Source: JAYQPD01 sp046050105 (GTDB lineage Bacteria > Patescibacteriota > Minisyncoccia > Phycocordibacterales > UBA918). From it: a DNA stretch of 12,891 nucleotides. Shown piece by piece: positions 6,293-11,786 of the stretch; positions within the stretch are counted from its first letter, which is position 1; every line of letters begins with the position of its first letter. Both the position numbers and the translations under genes were made by a program. Location of the stretch: NCBI GenBank assembly GCA_046050105.1, contig JBJOQE010000053.1:1-12891 (forward strand), read 5' to 3'. Under the pieces are notes generated by a model. It was not told where the DNA came from. It did not search any database and saw only the letters and a list, made by a program, of their open reading frames with translations.

Positions 6293-7129
6293 TTATTTTG
6301 CGAGACCCTTCTTCTCAAAGAGTGCATGCATTTGTGAAGTGAAGCCAAACGATGCAAAGAGAGCTGGTGTACTGCTTGCGCGCACATCCACCGCATCACC
6401 TTCCGCAAGACCGTACCGAGAAAAGCCCTCTCTCGTACCAAACGGTACACCATCGCCCGTAATACTTACGGGGCGATAACGCTTTGAGGCAGTCACCTTG
6501 ATGGTGAGTACCCCTCCGTCTGAGAGATGGCTAAACACTAACGGCCGCAAGCTGATGCGGAGCGGCTGGATAAAGCTCACGATGTTCACGGGTGTTTTTG
6601 CAAGGACTACTGGGCCGCCTGAAGCAATGTTGTAGCCAGAGGACCCTGTCTGCGTCGATACAATAACACCATCCGCAGTAAACTCGGGGAGCAGTGACTC
6701 TCCGTTTAGAGAGAGCGCGTACGTCGCGACAGAAGATGGGTGTTTGAGCACCACATCGTTCACAAACGGACCAAGGACACGCTCGCCATGCACCAGTTCA
6801 AGTGCTCGGCGTTCTTCCACTTCATACTTCCCTTGTCCTACCCGCACTGCAAATGCTTCGAGGTCGCGTACTTCTGCACTCGTAAGGAATCCCACACCCC
6901 CGCCATTGAGTCCAATGGTTGGAATGCCGCGTTTTGAAAACGCTGACATCGTATGCATGACGGTGCCGTCGCCACCTATGGCGATGGCAAGGTCATATGC
7001 ACCTCGGTCATCAACACAGGTAGCGTCATGTCCCATTCTTTTAAGCTGTACGCACAGATTGTGAGTAGGCGCTTCGAGGTGCCGATATGCCTTCCCATCT
7101 GCACGCAATACAATGAACCGTTTTGTCAT
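6293..7129 (-). CDS. nadK: NAD kinase
   Basis: A 278-residue ATP-NAD kinase that makes NADP from NAD. Diagnostic motifs are IGGDGTVMHT (51-60), containing the catalytic GGDGT; LNGGGVGFLT (74-83), the NxGxxGFL element; FVNDVVL (122-128), the NE/D segment that contacts NAD; and ADGVIVSTQTGSSGY (152-166), matching the DGxxVSTPTGSTAY motif with a Q in place of P. Length is normal for bacterial NadK. It starts with the ATG of a TGATG junction, where the stop of the upstream GNAT gene overlaps the nadK start by one base. AAGGAGG lies just upstream inside the GNAT gene, so translation is coupled. A strong terminator follows. No NrtR operator was found for this unit, which suggests it is regulated separately from the NAD operon. 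Confidence 0.95.
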   Translation of the reverse strand: MTKRFIVLRADGKAYRHLEAPTHNLCVQLKRMGHDATCVDDRGAYDLAIAIGGDGTVMHTMSAFSKRGIPTIGLNGGGVGFLTSAEVRDLEAFAVRVGQGKYEVEERRALELVHGERVLGPFVNDVVLKHPSSVATYALSLNGESLLPEFTADGVIVSTQTGSSGYNIASGGPVVLAKTPVNIVSFIQPLRISLRPLVFSHLSDGGVLTIKVTASKRYRPVSITGDGVPFGTREGFSRYGLAEGDAVDVRASSTPALFASFGFTSQMHALFEKKGLAK

Positions 7130-7686
7130 CAGACATCCTCCTTCACGATGGCGTAGTAGTTCGAGTTGAAGTACTGATACTTCCTCTCAATCATTTTTCG
7201 CCACTCTTTGCGATGTATACCTTCAAACTGAAAGCCCGCCTTTTCGAGTACACGGGCTGACTTTGTGTTCTCGGTGTATACGTACGCGTAGATGCGCACC
7301 AAACCCATTTCTTCGAAGCCGAATCTAAGAAGGTGTGAAAGTGCCTCAGGCACAATACCTTTTCCCCACAAGTTCTGCGTGAGCCAGTAGCTCACCTGTG
7401 CTTTGTGGCCGTCGATGTTGATGAACGACACCGAGCCACACACCTTCCCGTCAACGACAATCGCAAAATCGACACGCTTTGAGTCTGCAGTCACCCACGA
7501 CTCTGTTTTCCGTATCCATTCTCGTGCGTGCATCAATGTGTACGGAAATGGAATATTCGTCACCTTGCGAGCAACGCGCTCGTCGTTGATTGCCTTCTGG
7601 AGCGACTCGCAATCTTCCTCCACAAATGGGCGGAGGGTGAAGCGTGGCGCCACAATGACAGGCAGACGCAATGCGTGAATGTTCAT
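7129..7686 (-). CDS. GNAT N-acetyltransferase, RimJ/RimL-like
   Basis: A 185-residue GNAT-fold protein. The order RFTLRPFVEEDCESL (15-29), VDGKVCGSVSFINID (78-92), QVSYWLTQNLWGKGIVPEAL (97-116), which holds the acetyl-CoA pyrophosphate loop NLWGKG, and ENTKSARVLEKAGFQFEG (139-156) is typical of the RimJ/RimL ribosomal-protein acetyltransferase subfamily. The substrate cannot be assigned, since this group also includes enzymes acting on small molecules. The ATG at 7686 is chosen because GGGAGA stands at the right distance; a TTG 18 bp further up has no better support. It is the first gene of a two-gene unit with nadK (one-base overlap) and is transcribed away from the peptidase gene. Confidence 0.88.
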   Translation of the reverse strand: MNIHALRLPVIVAPRFTLRPFVEEDCESLQKAINDERVARKVTNIPFPYTLMHAREWIRKTESWVTADSKRVDFAIVVDGKVCGSVSFINIDGHKAQVSYWLTQNLWGKGIVPEALSHLLRFGFEEMGLVRIYAYVYTENTKSARVLEKAGFQFEGIHRKEWRKMIERKYQYFNSNYYAIVKEDV

Positions 7687-7721
7687 AATTTCTCCCTTTT
7701 TCAAAAATCTAACCTGTCGGC

Positions 7722-7750
7722 ACCCTACATGAAAAATATTGACATGTCAA
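7722..7750 (-). promoter_or_regulatory. Putative promoter of the GNAT-nadK unit
   Basis: Minus strand: TTGACA (7745-7750) inside the 24-bp palindrome, 17-nt spacer, then a weak -10 TAGGGT (7722-7727). The spacing is ideal but the -10 is poor, so the promoter may need activation. Confidence 0.5.
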
Positions 7751-7756
7751 TATTTT
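7733..7756. promoter_or_regulatory. Perfect 24-bp palindrome in a divergent promoter region
   Basis: The half-site AAAATATTGACA is followed directly by its exact reverse complement. It contains two overlapping TTGACA boxes facing opposite ways (TTGACATGTCAA core), each 17 nt from a -10-like hexamer. The sequence is not the TATAGTGT-type NrtR site. It may be an operator for another dimeric regulator that controls both directions. Confidence 0.7.
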
Positions 7757-7767
7757 CGTTATATCGT
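7739..7767 (+). promoter_or_regulatory. Putative promoter of the membrane peptidase gene
   Basis: TTGACA (7739-7744), 17-nt spacer, TATCGT (7762-7767). The leader to the ATG at 7803 would be about 30 nt and contains AAGGAGG. Confidence 0.6.
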
Positions 7768-7802
7768 CTTTGCAGATAGATCATCTCAACAAGGAGGCTT
7801 CG

Positions 7803-8681
7803 ATGCCCTTCCGTTCATATAAATCTTTCGTGCGCTTTCACAAGGCACGCATGGCAGTGTTGATGCTTCTCCCCTTTGTGTTCTCCGTGGTGTGGTGTTC
7901 ACTTACTGCATATCTCTTTGGTGATGTACGTTACCCGGTAGTACTGTGGGTGATGGTGATGCTCTTCACCTTGCTTCTTGTCATCACCCCGCCTGAGGCA
8001 TGCAGCGCAACTCAAAACACTTTTGTGTGTGGCACACAGATGCCGCCAAGCCATCATGCCGATAGTGTAGTACATCGTCTTAGGCAGGCTGGATGTCTGC
8101 CTGCACACTGCACCGTGCACCTCGACACCACGCAAGTGCTGGTACCACGTATCTATGCATGTGGCACAGAGAGCGCGTCGATTGTGCTATCACGCCACGA
8201 CTACCCACTATGGCGTCACGGTGTTGCCGAAGCTGTCATCATGCATGAAGTGGGTCATGTGACGGGACCTCTTGCGCTTGCAGTGACACTCAACAGTACT
8301 CATGCACTCTGCAGAGTGCTCTGCGTTACCGCCCTGATGCACCTCGCGGTGTGGCAAACTGTTCTTGATACATCTCTAAGCATCGTTGCCCTCTTTGGTG
8401 CCATTTGTTGTCTGGCCACAATACTGATGTGTGAACTCGTACTCACACCACTCCGACACTCAGCAGAGTACGTGGCCGACAGCCATGCGGTGAAAACTGG
8501 CGGTGTGGCCGGCGCACGGGGCCTCATGAGTTATTTTGAAGATGGCCTATATGCGTTTACCTATCACACTGGCGGTGTGGCAATATCACCGCAGAAAAAA
8601 TCAACGCATCCAGCACCAACAGACCGCATCGCCGCACTTCGTTTATATATACGTAACGCAGTCGCCGCAGACGCTCTGTAG
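7803..8681 (+). CDS. Membrane-bound M48-like (HtpX-type) zinc metallopeptidase
   Basis: A 292-residue protein with two N-terminal transmembrane segments (about 18-38 and 47-62), then the zinc motif HEVGH (148-152), one or two further hydrophobic segments (about 170-185 and 190-215) and AEYVADSHAV (221-230). In M48 enzymes a glutamate in the sequence ExxAD is the third zinc ligand, here E222. This order fits HtpX/Ste24-like peptidases, which degrade misfolded membrane proteins or process lipoproteins, although overall similarity to HtpX appears low. It is unusually rich in Cys and His for such a protein. The ATG at 7803 follows AAGGAGG at optimal spacing, so an in-frame start at 7770 is not favoured. 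It is a single-gene unit ending in a strong terminator and diverges from GNAT-nadK over a palindrome. A link to NAD metabolism is not evident. Confidence 0.82.
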   Translation: MPFRSYKSFVRFHKARMAVLMLLPFVFSVVWCSLTAYLFGDVRYPVVLWVMVMLFTLLLVITPPEACSATQNTFVCGTQMPPSHHADSVVHRLRQAGCLPAHCTVHLDTTQVLVPRIYACGTESASIVLSRHDYPLWRHGVAEAVIMHEVGHVTGPLALAVTLNSTHALCRVLCVTALMHLAVWQTVLDTSLSIVALFGAICCLATILMCELVLTPLRHSAEYVADSHAVKTGGVAGARGLMSYFEDGLYAFTYHTGGVAISPQKKSTHPAPTDRIAALRLYIRNAVAADAL

Positions 8682-8688
8682 CAGCTGC

Positions 8689-8718
8689 CGACGAACCTTA
8701 GGGTTCGTCGTTTTTTTT
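8689..8718 (+). terminator. Intrinsic terminator of the peptidase gene
   Basis: A 9-bp stem (CGACGAACC / GGTTCGTCG) with a 4-nt loop is followed by eight T, 7 nt after the stop codon. Confidence 0.95.
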
Positions 8719-8764
8719 ATGAGCAGAATACTTACGGTATATGCGACACTCACCACCAATACCA

Positions 8765-9583
8765 TCACTTTTTACGCGCCACCAGAATGGTGGTTGTTAT
8801 AAGGTCGGAGAGCTCGGTGTCCGTGAATCCAAAGTCGTCACGCCACTTCCCTTGGAGATAGGGGAGGCGATACGTCTCGCGATGAAAAAGCTCCATATCA
8901 AGCAGCGTAAAAATCTGTTCGTACTGCTCTATGGTTATGGGCATATAGTGCTCTGCACATTCGTGCTCCCAATTATCGGTATAGAAATATTTCAGTAAAA
9001 AATGATTGAGGTCATACGTGGTTACCATCGTGCCGTAGCGTGACTCGAACTCTTTTAGCTCTACGCTGTAGGCTGCCTGAGCTCGCACTTTTAAAATAGC
9101 AGACTCCGCGCCAGTGTGGTTTTGCTTCGCGTACGACATGGGGACCATGTCGCGAATCACTATTTCCCCACCTGGCCGAAGAAGCTCGTGTGCATCGGCG
9201 AGTGCCTTAAGCACCGAGGACTTCCCTTCTCCGTAACTATAAAATTCATGAAGGACTGAAATAAACGACACCACGTCGAATGAAGTATCTCGGAGCAGCA
9301 TGTCACGCAGGTATACCGACTCGAACTGGAGTCGAGGCGCGAGTGCGCCATGCTGTACGTGTGCCTGTGCGATAAACGACGTATCGAGGTCAATGCCTAG
9401 TACACGTGCACCAGGAAGTGCTTCCGCGAGGACTCGCGTGATTGCGCCATTCGCACAGCCAACGTCCAACAGACTTGTGACGGTAGGGGGAATGTAGTCT
9501 GCGATACGCGCCTTCTCGCGCACCGAGGCTTCCATACGTGCCAAGTACCCTTCCGCGTCTTTGAGATTATTGTGGAGCGCCAT
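8765..9583 (-). CDS. Class I SAM-dependent methyltransferase, next to nrtR
   Basis: A 272-residue protein with a Rossmann-type methyltransferase core. SLLDVGCANGAITRVL (37-52) is motif I, which binds SAM; VLGIDLDTSFI (61-71) is motif II with the acidic residue for the ribose; SFDVVSFISVLHEFYSY covers motif IV; and LLRPGGEIVIRDMVP follows as the strand after the active site. The C-terminal half has no motif I recognise and may bind the substrate. The gene lies 21 bp after nrtR in the same direction without its own promoter, so it is probably co-transcribed from the NrtR-controlled promoter. No Shine-Dalgarno sequence is visible before the ATG at 9583. The target is unknown. A role in NAD or nicotinamide metabolism is suggested only by position. 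Confidence 0.8.
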   Translation of the reverse strand: MALHNNLKDAEGYLARMEASVREKARIADYIPPTVTSLLDVGCANGAITRVLAEALPGARVLGIDLDTSFIAQAHVQHGALAPRLQFESVYLRDMLLRDTSFDVVSFISVLHEFYSYGEGKSSVLKALADAHELLRPGGEIVIRDMVPMSYAKQNHTGAESAILKVRAQAAYSVELKEFESRYGTMVTTYDLNHFLLKYFYTDNWEHECAEHYMPITIEQYEQIFTLLDMELFHRETYRLPYLQGKWRDDFGFTDTELSDLITTTILVARKK

Positions 9584-9604
9584 ACGGAAAAATGAGCGAG
9601 GCGA

Positions 9605-10291
9605 CTATAGCACTTCGATCTCTTTAACTTCCGAAGAGTTGAAACGGTAGAGGCGGGCCGGGCGGAAGCGACCACCGGTTTTCATGCGGGTGGTTTCCTT
9701 TAGTATGCCAAGCTTAGCAATTTTTTTCCGGAAGTTGCGCTTGTCTATTTCGGTACCGAGCACACATTCGTACGCCGCTTCAAGCTCGGTGAGAGTAAAC
9801 TCTTTCGGCATGAGCTGTGACAGGAGTGTGGTGTAGCGCGCGCGTGTACGGAGCCTCGAGAGGGCAAGCTTCAACACCGCATCATGGTCATAAGCCATGC
9901 GTCGCAAAGTTACTACTCCCTCCCACCATGCACTCTCGCTCTCTGAACGCTCTGTTTCAGAGAGTGACTCCCAAGGTACATAGGCTACATATACTACTGC
10001 AACCACTCTTCCACGCGGATCGCGCCCAACATCACTGAAGGTATACAGCTGCTCGAGATATAACTTTTCAGGCTGAAGCAAAGCCTTCTGCGCCACATGT
10101 CGCAATGCCGCCTCTTCTGCATTTTCCTCTGGCAGTAGCAGTCCACCAGGGAGACCGCACATATTTTTGAAATGTGGTGGTCGATCAACTGCTATGAGGC
10201 GAACCAGGAGTTCGCCTTCTCGTATGGTAAACACAGCGGTATCAGCGGCAAGGACGGCGAACTTAAGCGCCTCATGTTGCTTCTGTTTCAT
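9605..10291 (-). CDS. nrtR: NrtR, Nudix-related transcriptional repressor of NAD metabolism
   Basis: A 228-residue protein with an N-terminal Nudix fold (about 10-145) and a C-terminal winged helix (about 150-228), the NrtR architecture. PGG (48-50) and the following segment align with the Nudix box, but the catalytic residues are changed: in the expected REUXEEXGU, R64 is kept while the acidic positions are H65, Q68 and K69 and the glycine is L71. Hydrolysis is therefore unlikely, in line with a sensor for ADP-ribose or NAD-type ligands. The C-terminal stretch RYTTLLSQLMPKEFTLTEL, then the DKRNFRKKI and RPARLYRF motifs, closely fits the NrtR DNA-binding domain. The start at 10291 is preferred to a GTG at 10309 because the -10 box TATGAT would lie inside the longer form. 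It is predicted to be leaderless and autoregulated through O3. Confidence 0.93.
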   Translation of the reverse strand: MKQKQHEALKFAVLAADTAVFTIREGELLVRLIAVDRPPHFKNMCGLPGGLLLPEENAEEAALRHVAQKALLQPEKLYLEQLYTFSDVGRDPRGRVVAVVYVAYVPWESLSETERSESESAWWEGVVTLRRMAYDHDAVLKLALSRLRTRARYTTLLSQLMPKEFTLTELEAAYECVLGTEIDKRNFRKKIAKLGILKETTRMKTGGRFRPARLYRFNSSEVKEIEVL

Positions 10292-10297
10292 AGATAT

Positions 10298-10325
10298 ATC
10301 ATACCCCACAGATATATATTGTCAA
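10298..10325 (-). promoter_or_regulatory. nrtR promoter, predicted leaderless start
   Basis: Minus strand: TTGACA (10320-10325), 16-nt spacer, TATGAT (10298-10303). Only 6 nt separate the -10 from the ATG at 10291, so transcription should begin at or next to the start codon. The -35 lies inside operator O3. Confidence 0.82.
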
Positions 10326-10337
10326 TAGTACACTATA
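10315..10337. promoter_or_regulatory. NrtR operator O3 (autoregulation)
   Basis: On the minus strand: TATAGTGT-N7-ACAATATA. It shares the 8-7-8 layout with O1 and O2, with one mismatch in the right arm. It overlaps the nrtR -35 rather than the -10, so control of nrtR itself may be weaker or differ in mechanism. Confidence 0.78.
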
Positions 10338-10346
10338 CGCTCGCAT

Positions 10347-10375
10347 AAAAACCCGCGCACTGTTGCTGTGCACGG
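10347..10375 (-). terminator. Intrinsic terminator upstream of nrtR
   Basis: On the minus strand an 8-bp stem (CCGTGCAC / GTGCGCGG, one G-U pair) with a 7-nt loop is followed by G and five T. It ends some minus-strand transcript arising in 10376-10880, although no confident gene is seen there. Confidence 0.7.
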
Positions 10376-10876
10376 TTGTGGAGACGACCTCTCACTCATT
10401 CAGGGCCGTAAGCTTCGCGAATTTCACATCCACGACCATCATCCTGCCCCAGTTTCATTCCTGCGCGCGTATTAGCGGCCCAGAAATCAAACATGGAAGC
10501 CCCTGGAGTGATGCGTCCACTGCAGGTGGAGATAACGAGGTACCAATTGTGCCGGCACCGAAGTGGTGCGTGACGCGCGACAGGTACACCCAGACTCTTG
10601 CTCACAGATGGTCATGGCTTTTCCTTTGCACCCTCTTCAGACCCACCCCATACCAGCCCAGAGCCCCAGTAGCGGCTCGGGCCGGGGTCGTCCACCATAG
10701 CCACTGCTTTCCATTCGAAGACCTACGCGCGCGCTGGACTCGTTCCCCCCCCCCCCCACTGCTGACACATGCCACGAGACCAAGTGTGCAAAAAACATGA
10801 ACATGGGTTTCTGCTGTTTGCAGGCGGAAAGTGGGGACATCCTACTTTTTCTGCGTGCACCATACCCCACGCATGC
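10376..10876. other. About 0.5 kb with no confident gene; poly-C tract and fragmentary minus-strand frames
   Basis: No gene, tRNA or known structured RNA could be recognised. One minus-strand frame is open from about 10725 to 10396 except for a single TGA at 10612-10614. Its two halves would encode a 28-residue peptide from an ATG at 10698 (ending GAKEKP) and a 69-residue piece from a GTG at 10605 (ending CEIREAYGPE). An ATG at 10615 in another frame has a decent AAAGGA RBS and overlaps the TGA as ATGA. The last frame stops 20 nt before the terminator at 10347-10375. A run of 13 C occupies 10745-10757. The stretch may hold a decayed gene, a small RNA or lineage-specific small ORFs. Chance open frames are a real alternative. 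Confidence 0.5.
10396..10605 (-). CDS. Possible small hypothetical or degraded ORF
   Basis: A 69-residue frame with GTG start and no good RBS of its own; it shows no family motif I recognise. The segment HNWYLVISTCSG and the Trp- and Tyr-containing C-terminus look protein-like. In its favour, an intrinsic terminator follows its stop by 20 nt in the same direction, and the same frame continues upstream past one TGA. Against it are the weak start, the short length and the fact that a roughly 110-codon frame with one stop is not rare at this base composition. Confidence 0.25.
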   Translation of the reverse strand: MSKSLGVPVARHAPLRCRHNWYLVISTCSGRITPGASMFDFWAANTRAGMKLGQDDGRGCEIREAYGPE

Positions 10877-10923
10877 AAAAAAACACACAAACGCTGTGCG
10901 CACGTGCACAGCGTTTGTGTGTT
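10877..10923 (-). terminator. Strong intrinsic terminator of the small membrane protein gene
   Basis: A perfect 17-bp stem (10883-10899 with 10906-10922; arm begins ACACACAAACGCTGTGC) with a 6-nt loop is followed on the minus strand by a T run, 9 nt after the stop at 10932. Confidence 0.93.
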
Positions 10924-10931
10924 GAGGTACG

Positions 10932-11318
10932 CTATCCTTCTACTGGCGTTTCAAGGGGCTCCAAGACCTCGTTTGAGGTTGAGGTGGATACCTCACCCTC
11001 CGTGGTAGTCGCTACGGTTTCTGGCGGAAGAGCTTCTGGTACCGGGGCTTCAGGAGCCAGTGGCGCTCCCTCATCAAGGGAGGCGGGGCGGAGCCCACCG
11101 TTTGGCTCGTTGGTGGCATTGGTGAGGTTTACTTTATTCGTCATCGCACTTTGATCAGTGGCACTGATCTTGCCATTCACATCAATCATACCGGTGTCGC
11201 GAAACCCAAAAAAAAGCGCACCGAGGATGATAATGCCCGCCACTCCCACTACCACCCCCGCAAAACGGAGGTTTGAAGATTGGAATAACGATACGCGTCT
11301 GTCTGCAATACGAGGCAT
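10932..11318 (-). CDS. Small single-pass membrane protein with acidic Pro/Thr/Ser-rich tail
   Basis: A 128-residue protein of no recognised family. A basic N-terminus (MPRIADRRVS) is followed by one transmembrane segment (about 19-39) and a tail of about 88 residues. The tail is low in complexity and rich in Pro, Glu, Thr, Ser and Ala (for example PLAPEAPVPEALPPE), with no enzyme motif. The topology suggests an inner-membrane anchor with an exposed, disordered tail. The ATG at 11318 is chosen because a promoter with a -10 box lies exactly 6 nt before it, which places an in-frame upstream start (11342) inside the promoter. The transcript should be leaderless. It is a single-gene unit with a strong terminator. 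Confidence 0.8.
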   Translation of the reverse strand: MPRIADRRVSLFQSSNLRFAGVVVGVAGIIILGALFFGFRDTGMIDVNGKISATDQSAMTNKVNLTNATNEPNGGLRPASLDEGAPLAPEAPVPEALPPETVATTTEGEVSTSTSNEVLEPLETPVEG

Positions 11319-11324
11319 ACCTAC

Positions 11325-11352
11325 AGTATAGCGCATACACACTCCTCGCCAA
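11325..11352 (-). promoter_or_regulatory. Promoter of the small membrane protein gene, predicted leaderless
   Basis: Minus strand: TTGGCG (11347-11352), 16-nt spacer, TATACT (11325-11330), then GTAGGT and ATG. The geometry (-10, 6 nt, ATG) is the same as at nrtR. Confidence 0.65.
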
Positions 11353-11355
11353 CAT

Positions 11356-11378
11356 AAAAGCCGGGATTACCTCCCGAC
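11356..11378 (-). terminator. Weak intrinsic terminator of the Cys-rich small gene
   Basis: On the minus strand a 7-bp stem (GTCGGGA / TCCCGGC, one G-U pair) with a 5-nt loop is followed by TTTT, directly after the stop at 11379. It supports the reality of the small gene upstream. Confidence 0.6.
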
Positions 11379-11630
11379 CTACCCCACGCGTGGCTTGTGC
11401 TCCCCAAAAAAGAGGAGCGTCTCTCCGTCGTGATGGTTCGATTCGCCCATAAGGACGACGCCGTAGTGCCTGGCAGCCATCTCCGCACAGATGAGGTTGC
11501 AAAACACGACGTTTTCAAACCCCTTCACCTTACATCGACGCTTGCCAAATTGCTCCAACACCCTGAGGCACGGCTGACATTTGTTGAGCCTACTTTCGTG
11601 TATGGGAAAGTCAAAGTCGAGTTGTTTCAC
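11379..11630 (-). CDS. Small Cys-rich (possible zinc-binding) hypothetical protein
   Basis: An 83-residue frame with GTG start. The cysteines are C18 and C21 (CQPC), C33, C44 and C48 (CNLIC), a spacing that could bind zinc, followed by a short hydrophobic stretch TLLFFGEH near the C-terminus. AGGA lies 9 nt before the GTG, and the only upstream in-frame codons before a TGA give no better start. A weak terminator directly after its stop supports transcription in this direction. The overlapping plus-strand frame of similar length lacks these supports. I do not recognise a family. It lies back to back with infC, sharing the 11631-11708 spacer. Confidence 0.55.
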   Translation of the reverse strand: MKQLDFDFPIHESRLNKCQPCLRVLEQFGKRRCKVKGFENVVFCNLICAEMAARHYGVVLMGESNHHDGETLLFFGEHKPRVG

Positions 11631-11669
11631 CTCGTACCGTCCTGTTCATGAAGTGTTCACGTCAACCCT

Positions 11670-11675
11670 TACAAT
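11670..11675 (+). promoter_or_regulatory. Possible -10 box for the infC operon
   Basis: TACAAT stands about 34 nt before the leader ORF. The best -35 candidate, TTCATG at 11645-11650, is 19 nt away and weak, so the assignment is tentative. Confidence 0.3.
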
Positions 11676-11693
11676 ACCATGCCGCCAGGTTGC

Positions 11694-11786
11694 AGGAGTA
11701 GAGTATCTATGGTACATTCTGCACGTATTCCCGAGCGATTTTTGCGTTACTCCGCACCTCTCCTCCCGGGTCTCACACTGACTTGA
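11694..11786 (+). CDS. Short leader ORF upstream of infC, overlapping its start
   Basis: A 25-codon frame begins at ATG 11709, with AGGAG at 11694-11698 (10 nt before), and ends at TGA 11784-11786. The peptide begins MVHSARIPERFL and ends LTLT. Its stop shares two bases with the TTG proposed for infC (TTGA), a classical coupling arrangement. No Shine-Dalgarno is seen directly before infC, so ribosomes ending here may reinitiate on infC. It could also be an N-terminal part of IF3 separated by a frameshift. The interval given includes the RBS. Confidence 0.5.
   Translation, partial: RSRVSMVHSARIPERFLRYSAPLLPGLTLT

Noticed and set aside
7733..7756. The 24-bp palindrome as a fourth NrtR operator
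   Set aside because: Its half-site (AAAATATTGACA) does not contain TAGTGT and it lacks the 7-nt spacer, so only the TTGACA core is shared, and that is explained by promoter boxes.
10292..10309. A longer NrtR from the GTG at 10309
   Set aside because: The -10 box TATGAT would lie inside the coding sequence, and the shorter form starts in the normal position relative to the Nudix domain.
10711..10720. TTCGAAT on the minus strand as a tRNA T-loop
   Set aside because: The flanking bases do not form a T-stem and no acceptor or anticodon arm can be built around it.
10363..10800. A 145-codon plus-strand frame upstream of the small membrane protein gene
   Set aside because: Non-ATG start without an RBS, low-complexity proline run from the C tract, no recognisable domain, and it runs against the terminator signals of the region.
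11397..11651. An 84-codon plus-strand frame overlapping the Cys-rich gene
   Set aside because: No RBS and no domain; the minus-strand frame has paired cysteines, an RBS-like site and a terminator after its stop.
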